This document shows positions 1 to 10,747 of a DNA stretch of 64,000 bases, piece by piece (position 1 is the stretch's first letter; every line of letters begins with the position of its first letter). The notes beneath the pieces were generated by a model. That model was not told the origin of the DNA. It saw only the letters and a list, made by a program, of their open reading frames with translations, and did no database searches. Source of the stretch: Carnegiea gigantea (lineage: Eukaryota > Streptophyta > Magnoliopsida > Caryophyllales > Cactaceae); assembly GCA_029747015.1 (NCBI GenBank), contig JAKOGI010000085.1, positions 323,501 through 387,500 of the forward strand. The letters run 5' to 3'. The position numbers and the translations under genes were made by a program.

Positions 1-1
1 T

Positions 2-1374
2 TGGGATCTTGTACCTCGAACTCCCACTATGCAAGTAGTCGATTGTAAGTGGATTTTCAAGATAAAATTTAAATCTGATGGTATTGATTACCACGAAACC
101 TTTAGTCCAGTTGTTAAATCTTCCCCTATTCGTTTAATTCTGTCCATTGCCTCTTCGTGTATTCGTCAACTGGATGTGAAACATGCTTTCTTACATGGTT
201 TTCTTGATGAGGAAGTTTACATGAAACAACCTTCAGGTTTTTTGCACCCCCATTATCCTAACCATATCTATCGTCTCAAGAAATCCATCTATGGCCTGAA
301 ATAAGCCACTCGTGCTTGGTTTCAATAGTTTAGTTCCTTTTTGCCTTCTAAAAGTTTTGTTTGTAGTAAAGTTGATTCTTCTATGTTTGTTTATCGTCAT
401 CAGTCTACTATTCTCATTCTCTTTCTTTATGTTAACGATATGCTTATAACCTGTAATGATCCTATCCTCATCAAATCTTTCATTTCTCTTTTGTCCACTC
501 ATTTTACTATGAAAGATCTTGGTGACATTCATTATTTTCTTGGGGTTCAGGTTGTACGCACTTCTCATGGTCTTTTTCTATCCCAACATAAATATGTCTC
601 TGATCTTCTTAAGAAGTTTCATTTTCATACCGTTAAACCTGTCTGTACACCAAGTCTTTCTAGGACTACTTTGTCTCTCCCTGATGGTGAGTTAGTTGCC
701 GATCCGTCCGATTTTAGGACTATGGTTGGTACGCGACAGTATTTAATCATGATTAGACCTGATATTGCCTATGTCGTGCATGTAGTCTCCCAATTTTTGC
801 GTGTTCCCCATAACTCTCATCTCAATGTTGTCAAGCACATTTTTAGGTATCTACAGGGCACAGCTGATCATGGTTTATTATTTAAATACAAGTCCAAACT
901 CGATCTCATGGTGGCTTTCTGTGATGTTGACTTGGCAGGCTGTCCTGACAGCTGTCGTTCTATCACGGGTTTTGCTGTCTTCTTGGGTTCCAATCTCATT
1001 TCCTGGAAATCCAAGAAACAGCCCATTGTCTTTCGTTCTTCCACTGAGGCAGAATATCCTGTGGCTGCCTATACTGCTGTAGAGACTCAATGGCTCCGGC
1101 AACTCCTTTTTGACCTAGGAATTTTTGTACAAGTTCCTATTCGTATTTTTTGTGATAATATTTCTGCAACATACCTTGCTGTCAATCTTGTACTTCATGG
1201 TCGAAATAAGCGACTATCACTTTGTTCGTGAGATGGCTATTCGGGGTCACCTCCATGTCAAGTATGTTCGGAATCAGTCACAAGTTGCTGATATTTTCAC
1301 TAAGGGGCTTCCTACAGCGAGCATCATCAGTTTAAGGCCAATCTGTCTATTATACTCTGCACAAATTGAGGGGG
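2..1374 (+). pseudogene. Ty1-copia pol remnant: RT and RNase H, 3' part
   Basis: The translation shows the reverse transcriptase and RNase H end of a Ty1-copia polyprotein: the [10 protein letters not shown] and [10 protein letters not shown] blocks of RT, then the DLGDIHYFLGVQV block, and RNase H motifs (ISWKSKKQP, SSTEAEY, the ADIFTKGLP tail). The frame is broken by TAA at 302-304 and TAG at 326-328, and by a frameshift near 1203-1210 where the conserved TKHIEVDYHF stretch has lost a few codons. The RT active-site YVDD is YVND (428-439), a change of a catalytic aspartate. The 5' part lies outside the window. It ends in a polypurine tract and an LTR start, as expected. The Ale/Retrofit-type lineage is likely but not proven. 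It is not functional. Confidence 0.9.
1365..1374 (+). other. Polypurine tract of the 1-1525 copia element
   Basis: The sequence attgaggggg lies directly before a TGTAATAG LTR start and just after the RNase H reading frame. This is the usual position of the plus-strand primer in Ty1-copia elements. Confidence 0.8.
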
Positions 1375-1525
1375 TGTAATAGTATATATATATTCACATG
1401 TCATATGTTTTATTGGACCTTGTAATTGGATACTTGTAAACCCTAATTATTACAATATAATCATACCCAGGCACCCCAATTGGGGTAGGTTGCCTCACCA
1501 CGTTACAAACTTACAGTCGTATGTG
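1375..1525 (+). repeat. 3' LTR of the copia remnant, right edge uncertain
   Basis: The LTR starts with TGTAATAG straight after the polypurine tract. The right end is uncertain because the 5' LTR is not in the window; candidate CA ends lie near 1510-1522 (gttacaaacttaca). Short copia LTRs of this size are common, but the edge and the target duplication cannot be verified here. Confidence 0.5.
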
Positions 1526-2095
1526 TAATGATATGACGTAGGTACAACACCATTCCGGACCCGGCACTCCTACGGACACTATACGTATCCGTACACGATC
1601 TCCCTCTCTATCTCCCTCGCTCTACCCAGTTCGTTGCATTTGCCCTTCAGTTGAATGAATCCACAAACTTGCCATTGTCCCAAAACTATGTTTTCCTTTA
1701 ATTCCTGTGTGCGTGCAGTCATCTGCTTTAATTTATTGAACCCAAAAACCAAAAAGAGCCAAAATTTTTTGGTGTCATCATGCATGTCCATATTCCGCTC
1801 CCCATTTCAGAAGCAAACAACCCATTCCCTCGTCATCTCACGCAATATTCATAATACCGTTCCCCGTTGGGCCCCACTTTACTGAGAAGCCGACAAAATC
1901 CTCAACAGAAGAACAAGCCACACTTTCTCTCTCCTCTCACCCCAGCAGCACAGCAGATGGGTTGGCGTGGTCTCCCTCTGCCCTTCTCCTGCCACATACC
2001 CCCTCCTCCTATTGCCTTTCTGCCACGCATGTCAACCCCCTTATCCTTCCACATCCCGTATTTCTCTCTCCTCAACCCCCCACCCCCCACCCCCT
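1526..2095 (+). promoter_or_regulatory. Upstream region of the CCCH zinc-finger gene
   Basis: No coding features are seen. The segment from about 1905 to 2100 is rich in C and CT tracts (ctctcctc, caccccccacc), which is typical of plant core promoters and 5' UTRs. It ends in a clear TATA box. No specific operator can be named with confidence. Confidence 0.45.
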
Positions 2096-2102
2096 TATAT
2101 AA
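2096..2102 (+). promoter_or_regulatory. TATA box of the zinc-finger gene
   Basis: TATATAA lies 82 bp upstream of the ATG at 2185. Transcription would be expected to start roughly 30 bp downstream, giving a 5' UTR of about 50 bases. Confidence 0.75.
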
Positions 2103-2184
2103 GCCTCCCTCCTCGATCCCCCAACTCAACATAATCACTTTCATATATTGCTCTTTGGTACTCAAACATAAGTAGGAAGAAACA

Positions 2185-3779
2185 ATGGGAAGTGTATGCA
2201 TGGAGCACAACCACCACATTTCACCGAGAAAGGTCCTCACACGGCGGGGGAGCCTCTCAGCCGAATACCTGTCTGCTCAATCACCCTCAAAGCTGCTCCA
2301 GGCGGAGGCCGCCCTCATGCACAAGTTCCTACCCTACAACGGCGACTCTGGCTCCGACCGGTATGACCCGGATTCGGATTCGGATTCCGACCCGTACTCA
2401 TCGGACCCGTTCCGGATGTACGAGTTCAAGATCAGGAAGTGTACGAGGAGCCGCAGCCACGACTGGACCGACTGCCCTTTTTCTCACCCCGGGGAGAAGG
2501 CTCGGCGACGGGACCCAAGAAAGTACCACTACTCGGGGACTGTGTGCCCCGAGTACCGCCGAGCTGGGAGCTGCTCGAAGGGCGATGAGTGTGAATTCGC
2601 ACATGGTGTGTTTGAGTGCTGGCTGCATCCGGCTCGGTACCGGACTGAGGCATGCAAGGATGGCAAGAACTGTAAGCGCAAGGTTTGCTTCTTTGCTCAC
2701 TCTCCTCGTGAGCTTCGTGTCCTCCCACCTCTTGAAGACGGGGAGGAGAGAAAAGGTAGTAAGGGTGAAAGGGGTTGCCATGGAAGTCAACATTGCTGCA
2801 GGTATGGGGAAATCTCTGTTCTTACTGCTCTGATAGTTATTGGACACACATATTAGTACTAGTTGTTTTGTTTTAATGATACATAATGTTAAATTCCTCA
2901 GCTAGATTAGCAAAGTAAACTAGGGAAATTTTTTATGATCTGTTCAATACAAACGTCGTATGTAATATGTAAAAGACCATGACTGGGTTAAGTACTTAAT
3001 TTGGCGAAATCATCATATGCCAAAGTTACTGCTAGACACAAGCTTGTGCAGAAATGGAAGTATTAAATTGTATAATGGATGATATGATTCTTGTGAAGAT
3101 TGGAGTTGAGCAACACTTTACATAAGTTACACACATAAGTGATCGATCATACCATGTAAAAAGATTATGTCGAATCGATTAGACAAGTATTTGCTCTTTT
3201 CATTTTCATTAGTAACTCTATTGCTAAATTGTTGTGTGCAGGCACTGTTGTGCTCTCTCCCCCACTTCCACTCTAATGGGTGTGGCCCATTTCTCACCAC
3301 CGATGTCTCCTTCCGGCCTCTCACCACCCCGCTCACCGATGAGGGCATTGGGGCTTTCCGGTTTCTCCCCAATGTCTCAATACTCAGACCCGCACTCAGC
3401 TAGCAGGTCAACGGGCGCCAAGCGGTTAAACTACGAGGACATGGTGATTGCTGAGCTCTTAGGGTCTTTGGAGGGCATGAACATCTCCGATGCAGTGGCG
3501 GGTCTCAAAACGGGTGGCCCAAACAAGGCACCGGGGTTGTGGGTTGATGTTGGGTATGAAAATACCGTGGCAGATAATGATCATCAGCGCCAATTCAATG
3601 TATCCCGTTCAACACCGATTAACTCGCCCGCTTTACCCAGGAGGAATTACAACAATTTCAACGATAACTCCACTGATTCTGCTTCTTATTATGGTACTGT
3701 GGCTGGTGACAGCAAGGCGATCAACGATAGTGGGTTGCCGGGTCCCGATCTCGGGTGGGTCAATGAACTTCTCATGTAG
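2185..3779 (+). CDS. Arginine-rich tandem CCCH zinc-finger protein (RR-TZF family), two exons
   Basis: Predicted exons are 2185-2801 and 3242-3779, giving 384 residues and ending in TAG. The intron has GT at 2802 and AG at 3240-3241, and the split codon 206 stays in frame. The protein has an acidic DSDSD stretch (about 62-69), then the arginine-rich region with C86-x5-H92-x4-C97-x3-H101. The tandem fingers follow: C121-x8-C130-x5-C136-x3-H140, a 16-residue linker, then C157-x5-C163-x4-C168-x3-H172. This spacing is diagnostic of plant RR-TZF proteins (AtTZF1-3 and relatives). Known members bind AU-rich mRNA, shuttle between nucleus and cytoplasmic granules, and act in hormone, stress and seed responses. 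The C-terminal half has SPTSTLMG and a terminal GWVNELLM motif, both familiar from this family. The ATG sits in a good plant context (aacaATGgg). It is the only intact host gene seen in the window. Confidence 0.93.
2802..3241 (+). other. Intron of the zinc-finger gene
   Basis: This 440-bp AT-rich stretch starts with gtatgg and ends with tgtgtgcag. Removing it joins two frames that together give a complete family member. If it is retained, the reading frame continues only 17 codons past the splice site and stops at 2854-2856, after the zinc fingers but before the conserved C-terminal half. Confidence 0.85.
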
Positions 3780-4110
3780 ATGGTGATGATGATGAAAGTT
3801 GAGCTAATCGTGTGTATATTTTGAACGAGGTGTATAGGATCGAGTACCCGTAATTTCCGCTCTACTTAGGGGAGTTCTCTAGTTCAATTCGCATTGTTTA
3901 AAAAGATTTTCAAGTGTAATTTTTTGTTGCTTGATTTAGGGTATGATCGGCTCGGATTTGTAGTTTTATGATTGTTAGTGACTTGTATGATTATAACCTA
4001 CGATTAGGGAGACCGCCTTTTGTTTTCGATCAAAAAATATGTATGACATGTAACATGTTCAAGAATTATATGTTATAATAATAATCAATAACAATAATAA
4101 TGATGTTCAT
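3780..4110 (+). other. 3' UTR and flank of the zinc-finger gene
   Basis: This is T-rich sequence after the stop with TTGTAT/TTGTAA-like stretches and AATAAT/AATAAC repeats at about 4077-4100 that could serve as near-upstream polyadenylation elements. No coding potential is seen. Confidence 0.4.
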
Positions 4111-5228
4111 TATATTGCCAAGCTCTCATCTTCTCTAATGTGGTCGAGCATGCATGTGCTATTGGTTCGGCCCATCTCCAATTGTGATAGAGCTTGCAAA
4201 ATCGAAAATTCGTTGTTGACCCCAGAGGTAGTTATATTTTGACGAAACAGTTCATAAAAATGTTTAATAAATGGGTGATGATATATGTTTTAGTTAAAGT
4301 TTGACCAAACAGTTCATATAATAAATGGGTGATGAGGCATGTTATCGTCGTAAAACATTTTTAAATGTATTGCTTAAATTTAAACTATAATTTTTATAAT
4401 TTAAAATTACTAAATTTTTAATAATTATATTTTATTATGGGAGGTAAATCTTTAATATTGATCTGCTATACCAATAATTACAAATTGACATTTTAACTCG
4501 ATTAATTTGATCCGCGAAAATATATCATATATGTAATTTGATAAATATAAAAAATTATGTATAAAAGATGATTTTACATAACTTATAAGTGGTGAGATCT
4601 TTATCTATTAAATCACATTATTGTTTTTCAATTTAATATATAATACCCATTTTATGTGAAGATAAAGTACTTATTATTTTGCTTAATAAATATGAAATTA
4701 AAGTTTTTAATTGCGAATCCCATGATCCAACACCAGTTTGTTATAGGTCACCGTGGTGTACAATTATATTAGCTATCGTTTTTTTGTTTTTTTGTTGATA
4801 AAATTACATTAGCTATCATTATGTAGTTATTAAATTAAATTAACCTAGTTCCACTAAATAGCTGACGGCCACATGTTTACGATTTTGACCAAAAAATAAT
4901 CCCTAAGTATGGCAAAACATGTTACAAAGCGAAGAGAGAAATTAACTATGATACCGTGTGAACTTTACTCTCCATTTTAGAATAAGTTTATGCTGAGATG
5001 TATGACGAGCTACTGTAAACGGTAGATAATTTCTAGTTAAAAGCATCTTATTGATATGATTATCGAATGTGATAATAAGATCCTTATACAATCGGTTCGG
5101 GGTGAAATTCATACACATTGACAAATTTCTAGTTTAGTCCATGATATTAAGTATTTTCTTCAGCATGCTTCGTTTGTTCAAATGCATCATATTTGCCATG
5201 AAGGTAACATGGCAATGGATTGATTAGC
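4111..5228. other. AT-rich intergenic DNA
   Basis: No reading frame, RNA gene or clear repeat is seen. A near-repeat (ttcataaaa/atgtttaataaatgggtgatga and ttcatataataaatgggtgatga) occurs at about 4250-4336. Confidence 0.4.
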
Positions 5229-5231
5229 TAA

Positions 5232-5482
5232 GGGGCTTTTTTTTTTTGTAGGTCGGGCCTTTTTTTTTTTTGTAGGTCAATTCCAAAATACCAATCTCAG
5301 CATACTTCAACCTATTTCAACCTACTTTTATTATTTTAAGTAAGTTTCATTTATCATATAAAAAAATTCAATCCACTTCAACCTATTTTAACCAACTTCA
5401 ACCTACTTCAACCTACCTTGACCTATTTCAACCCACTTTACGCTTTTACTCACCCTAATCTGCCCACAAAAAGAACAGACCC
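5232..5482. mobile_element. MITE-like element, GGG-ended, filled with a 10-bp word
   Basis: The element is flanked by TAA on both sides (5229-5231 and 5483-5485). The right end read inward is GGGTCTGTTCTTTTT and the left end is GGGGCTTTTT, a weak terminal inverted repeat. The interior carries repeats of a 10-base word, ttcaacctac/ttcaacctat, all in the same direction. TWA target duplications with GG-TCTGTT ends point to a Tourist-like PIF/Harbinger MITE. The left end also carries a duplicated T-run followed by gtaggtc. No coding capacity. Confidence 0.55.
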
Positions 5483-5485
5483 TAA

Positions 5486-6083
5486 GTCTGACTTTCACAC
5501 ACCTTTGTTTAGCACATTCACCTACTTTCCTCCTCATTTAAATTACATTGTATTTTAACAAACAATAATATGGGTCGATTTCTTAAGAGAAGAGTTGCCT
5601 AATGTTCTGATGTACTTATCTTTTCAACCAAAACAAATGTAATGGGAGATAATATTGCAAGGCTTTTTAGCTTAATGTTTCTACAATAAATTTCACTTCC
5701 CTTCTTAGACAACAAGCATTGCCAGCAATAGTCCACATGTTTTTGCCAAAATAAAACTTTTTTCAGCATCTTGGACTCCTTACATAAAAGGGAATTAAAT
5801 ATTTTTCTTAAGACTTCAATTATGATATGTGTTAATTTCATACGTTATTTTCTTCCTTCATATTTTTTTTTTGTAATTACTGAAGTAACGAACTCTATTG
5901 ACATTTTTCTCCATGACAAAGATAGTTGACTGTACGCATAACTTGCGCATGTTAGATTATCATGGTTTTGAGAAAAGCAAAACGATAAGTGTCTTGCTAC
6001 AAGACACTTTCTAAGTGTCATGTTTTTATGTAAAATATATATTATATATATTAAATTGGAAAAAAATAACATAATTGAAAAAT
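5486..6083. other. Intergenic DNA left of the Sirevirus
   Basis: Two minus-strand open frames of 75-80 codons exist here, but they have no recognisable domain or codon bias. This is the host sequence into which the Sirevirus inserted; it continues at 16063. Confidence 0.4.
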
Positions 6084-6088
6084 GAAAA

Positions 6089-7460
6089 TATTGACCCTAT
6101 CCTTATGTAATGTAAGGTTTTGATGATAACAAACATAAATGTAATATATGCTTGAGTATGTTGTTCAAACAGATTCCAAATGTTGTTTGAAATGCTTTGA
6201 AATTGCTTGGTTAACTATGCTTAAGAACAGGTCTTAAGAACAGGTCCTCAAGATCAGTTGATTCAGGAATCCATAACAGCCTGGGAATCAGTTCTGTAAG
6301 GTGTTTGGAGCAGCAAGTTGTTTTTCTACAAAATGTCCGGTTGATTCAACAAGAGTCTTGGTTTGTTATAGGTTTTATTTTCTTAGATTCTTGTTAATAT
6401 GCCAATTAGAAAGTCTTGATTTAACACTTACTTGAAATGGTTTTACTTTTTAAAAATATTTCAGAACACTATCTCAGAACAGTTCTGGAAACAAGGTGTT
6501 CAGGATGTTCTCAAGCCAAACTGCAAAAACATTTTTCACGAATTCTTCTCTGATTTTTTGGCCAACGTCTCTGAGATTTTTGAGCAAGATTTCCTGCTGA
6601 TTATTTAGTCCAAAGAGACTATTTTTGGCTATGAGAAATTTGGGGAGAATTGCAAGTCTATTTTTAAAGTGCTTTATTCTCCAAGTTACAAAATCTCTAT
6701 TTTTAGAAAATGGCTAAATTTATGGAGAAAATCATGGAATGATTTACTGAGTTTTTGTGGCTGAAAATAACCGTGTAGCTCAAGTAGTTAGTGAGAATTT
6801 TCAGCTCACACTTTCCACTCCTTGTGGCCCAAGCTTTTTCTTTTTAGAAAATATTTGTGATTATTCCACTTGATTTTCTATTTAAGCAAGACTCCACACT
6901 CATTTTCTTTATCGGTTTTCACAGCAATATTCCAGAGTTTAAGAGCCATATTTTTCAGAAAGAAAACCGACCCAAGTGTGTGCAAGATTGAGCTTTCAAA
7001 GTTGGCATACTAAGAGCATACTTGTACCTTACACTAGCTTATTTGAGAAGCACAAAAGTAAGGTGTCCATCTTATTTTCTCTCTTTCAAAAGTGAGTTGA
7101 GTGTGTCCAAATCAAAGGGATTTTGGACGTGGGATAACCGGTCTTAGGGAAGACGGTTACGCATGTGTTACAAGTTATAACGGTGTGAGTTACATTGTAA
7201 CGTGTTTAGCCCGAATAGTGAAGTGGTTGAAAATCCTACAGAGGTAGGTAGTGGTTTTTCACCTCAGTTGGGCTAGAGGTGTTTCCACGTAAAAATCCCG
7301 TATCTACTCTCTTTTTTACTTCTTACCGCTGCATTTGCGTTTTCTGGACGTGTTATAAACAGCCTGTCCAAATAGGGTCTAAGCCTGTTTCTAGAAAACT
7401 GCGAAAATTTGACAACACAATTCACCCCCCTCTTGTGTTTGTGTACTCTCATTTCTATCA
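6089..7460 (+). repeat. Sirevirus 5' LTR
   Basis: This 1372-bp LTR ends in ttctatca directly before the primer binding site. The expected terminal TG is TA here; the 3' copy keeps TG. It matches 14687-16057 along its whole length. No promoter position is assigned. Confidence 0.95.
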
Positions 7461-7462
7461 AG

Positions 7463-7474
7463 TGGTATCAGGGC
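7463..7474 (+). other. Primer binding site (tRNA-Met type)
   Basis: TGGTATCAGGGC begins 2 bp after the 5' LTR. It matches the usual TGGTATCAGAGC complement of initiator tRNA-Met with one change. Confidence 0.9.
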
Positions 7475-7516
7475 AGGTTCTTGTTAGAAAGATTAACATC
7501 TTGAGAGATCCTAAAC

Positions 7517-9331
7517 ATGAGTACACCACATGGTATGCTTGAGGGGCAATCCCTAACTCGACCACCATACTTTAATGGTCAACATTACAGTTGGTGGAAG
7601 AATAGAATGGAAAACTACATTCAAGCTGAGGACTACGAGTTATGGATGCTTATCAAGAGTGGACCACTCGTTCCCACAAACGTGATCGAAGATGGAAGCA
7701 AAGTTCACAAAAAGCCTGAAGAGTTCAATGCCGAAGACTTCAAGATGATGGAGAAAAAGGCCAAAGCCAAAAAACTCTTGTATTTTGGCCTTGGACCAGA
7801 TGGGTACACTCGCATTTCTGAGTGCAAGTCAGCCAAGGACATATGGGATGCCCTTCAAGTAGCTCATGAAGGCACAAATCAAGTAAAGCAATCACGCATT
7901 GAGCTACTTATGAGAAAATACGAATTGTTTGAAATGGGTGATCGTGAAACGGTGATGGATATGTATACCCGTTTCACCCATATAACAAATGAGTTAAAGT
8001 CATTAGGAAAGTCCTTCACCACTGAAGAGTTGGTGAGGAAGATCCTAAGGCTTTTACCTCATTCTTGGGAAGCCAAAGTCATGGCTATTCAAGAGGCCAA
8101 GGACTTGAAAAAGATTACCTTGGATGAGCTTATTAGCAATCTCCAAACCTATGAGCTTAGAAGGAATTCTCAACAAAAAGAGGAGACCAAGAAGGACCGA
8201 GGAATTGCTCTAAAAGTCATGGAGGAGGATAGCTCGGATCTTGATGATAAAGAAATGGCTATGATCACCCGAAAATTCAAGAAGTTTTTCAAGAAGGCCA
8301 AGGAAAATGCTAAGAAGAAAAACTTCAGCAAGTCAAGAAATAATGATAGGGAATAGTTTTCAGGTTGTTTCAAATGTGGTAAGCTTGATCACATTGTGAA
8401 AAACTGTCATTTGTTGAAAGAGGAACAAGAGCCCGAACAGTCCAAGAAACAGGGCAGAAAACAGGTTGGGAATAGTTCAGCTAGGCGTTTCTCAAGGGCA
8501 ATGCTTGCGGCTTAGGGTGATTCTACCGAGGACGAGGAAGGGACTGAAGAAGAAGATGCTGCTGTAGCTCTTATGGCCAGAAGTGACTTTGACTCAGATG
8601 ATGAGCCTCTGGACAGCTTAGCTCAACTTAAGGATAAGGTACGTGGTCTAAATAAAGCAAAACTTAAAGAATTATTATCCACTTTGATGGATGAGTGTGA
8701 TGCTATTAATTCTGAAAATTGCATGTTAAAGGATGCATGTTCTGAGTTAAAAAGAAATATTAGAGAATTAGAGCATGAAAACAAAATCCTTAAAAGTGAA
8801 AAAATTGAAATTGATATGAAGAACATTGTTTTGCATGAAGACCTCAATAAGTCCAAAGAGACCTTAAGTATGAAAGAAGAAGCTTTTGCTACTGACTTCA
8901 CTAAGCTTGAAAATGAGTCCCTTGAACTGAAACAGAATGTTGAATCCCTGCTTATTGAGAACAGTAAATTACTTGAAAAATTAAAACAAGTAGAATCAGA
9001 CCTTGCTGCAAACAGGCGCTGGAACAGGTTCTCACAGGCGCTGAATTAGCTGAACACTCACTTTAACCGAGGCAAAAGAGGATTAGGCTTTGTAATTAAG
9101 CGCACCGTTTACCCTGTTAATAGAAAATATGTGGGATTACCTGAAAATATTGTTTGTTTTCATTGTGGTAAAACGGGGCATTATCGGTATGCTTGTCCTA
9201 TAAGAAGGTATGCCATGGAAAGCAACTTGATTTATGTGAAGCAAATTTGGGTTAGAAAAGATGAGCTTCACATGTCTAAGGGAATAGGACCCAAGTGGAT
9301 CTGGGTTCCCAAAACTAACCCCTAATTTGTT
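7517..9331 (+). pseudogene. gag: Sirevirus gag
   Basis: The reading frame starts at ATG 7517 with the copia capsid domain (PPYFNGQHYSWWKNRM near the start, then ELWMLI and the MYTRFTHITNELKSLG block). It is followed by a lysine-rich segment, a first zinc knuckle CFKCGKLDHIVKNC, an acidic linker, a long coiled coil (about 8620-9020) and a second knuckle CFHCGKTGHYRYAC. The extra coiled coil and double knuckle are Sirevirus traits. The frame is constant but stopped by TAG 8354-8356, TAG 8513-8515, TAG 9047-9049 and TAA 9323-9325. The first 279 codons are uninterrupted. Confidence 0.92.
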
Positions 9332-9796
9332 TTGCAGGCTAAAGTGAGAGGGAACAATTCGGCGAACAACCCAACAAACAGCCCAAGGAACAACCCAGGG
9401 AACAACCTAGGAAACAGCCTAGGGAACAACCCAGGGAACAGCCAGCTGTGGTATATTGATAGCGGATGTTCAAGGCATATGACTGGTGAGAAATCCAACT
9501 TCCTCTCACTTACAGCCTTAGAAGGAGGGAGTGTGGCATTTGGTAACGGCAAGTCCAGGATAATTGTCGGAATAGGTAAGATAGGTGAGTCACTCTCCCA
9601 TTCTATTGACAGTGTATATCTTATAGATAGTTTGAGACATAATTTACTTAGTGTGTCCCAACTGTGTGACAAAGACAACCTTGTAGTGTTTTCTCCAACA
9701 CGTTGCTTGGTTGTTAATATGAACACAGGAGATGTCGTGTTGAGGGAGAAGCGACACAAAAATGTTTATAAAGTGTGTATTTCTTCCCTTCCCTAA
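9332..9796 (+). pseudogene. Sirevirus protease segment
   Basis: In the same frame as gag, this begins with an asparagine-rich stretch built from a degenerate 12-bp repeat (about 9350-9445, NNPGNNLGNS type). The aspartic protease follows: LWYIDSGCSRHMTG with the D-S-G active site, and the LRHNLLSVSQLCD block. The protease cleaves the polyprotein during particle maturation. The segment ends at in-frame TAA 9794-9796. Confidence 0.9.
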
Positions 9797-9820
9797 AATA
9801 ATCTGACTTGTTTAAGTGCC

Positions 9821-10732
9821 TTGAATGATGATATAATACTTTGGCACAAGAGATTAGGTCATGCAAGTCTCTCACTTTTAAACAAATTAGTTTCTAAAGA
9901 CCTAGTAGTCGGTTTGCCTTCCATCAAATACAATGATGGTAAGGTATGTGACGCTTGTGCTAGGGGGAAACAAGTTAGAAATTTTTTTAAATTGAAAAAT
10001 TGTGTTAGCACTACCCGACCTCTCGAAATGTTACATGTCGATTTGTGTGGTCCTATGAGGATCATGAGTAGAGGTGGGAAGAGGTATGTGCTTGTTGTAG
10101 TGGATGACTACTCTCGTTTCACTTGGACCCTGTTTTTGGCTTCTAAAGATGAAACTTTTGAAAAATTTCTTGCATTCATTAAAAAGACTGAAAAGAGAGT
10201 AGGACACTCTTTGGTGTGCCTAAGGTCTGATCATGGTACAGAATTTGAAAATTCGAGCTTTATTGACTATTGTAATGAGCATGGTGTTGATCATAATTTT
10301 TCAGCTCCAAGAACACCCCAGCAGAACGGGTTGGTAGAGCGTAAAAATTGTACTCTAGAAGACATGACTAGAACAATGCTTATTGCTAGTGGTCTTCCTA
10401 GAAGCTTTTGGGCAGAAGCTTTGAACACATCATGTCACATTATAAATAGATGCATGATTAGACCTATTCTCAACAAAACTCCTAATGAACTTCTCAAAGG
10501 TAGAAAACCCAATATTATGCATTTGAGAGTATTTGGTTGTAAATGTTTTGTGCATAATAATGGGAAGGATGCCTTAGGAAAGTTTGATCCAAGGAGTGAT
10601 GAGGTAATATTTCTTGGTTACTCCTCACACAGTAAGGCATATAAAGTGTTCAATAAGCGAACCTTGTGTGTTGAGGAGAGTGTGCATGTGTTATTTGATG
10701 AAACTAACTCTCTAATTGAGAATGATGCATAG
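9821..10732 (+). pseudogene. Sirevirus integrase
   Basis: This stretch is uninterrupted for 303 codons. It shows the zinc-binding HHCC part (LWHKRLGHASL, then CDACARGKQ) and the catalytic core with D (VVVDDYSRFTW), D (LRSDHGTEFEN) and E (QQNGLVERKN), plus the later FGCKCFVHN and VIFLGYSSHSKAYKV blocks. All catalytic residues are present. Integrase inserts the cDNA into the host genome. It stays in frame with gag and protease and ends at TAG 10730-10732. Confidence 0.93.
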
Positions 10733-10747
10733 GAAGATGATTACAAA

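Noticed and set aside
2192..2847. Long open frames overlapping the zinc-finger exon (213 codons on +, 149 codons on -)
   Set aside because: Shadows of a GC-rich exon; they lack domains and conflict with the well-supported CCCH frame.
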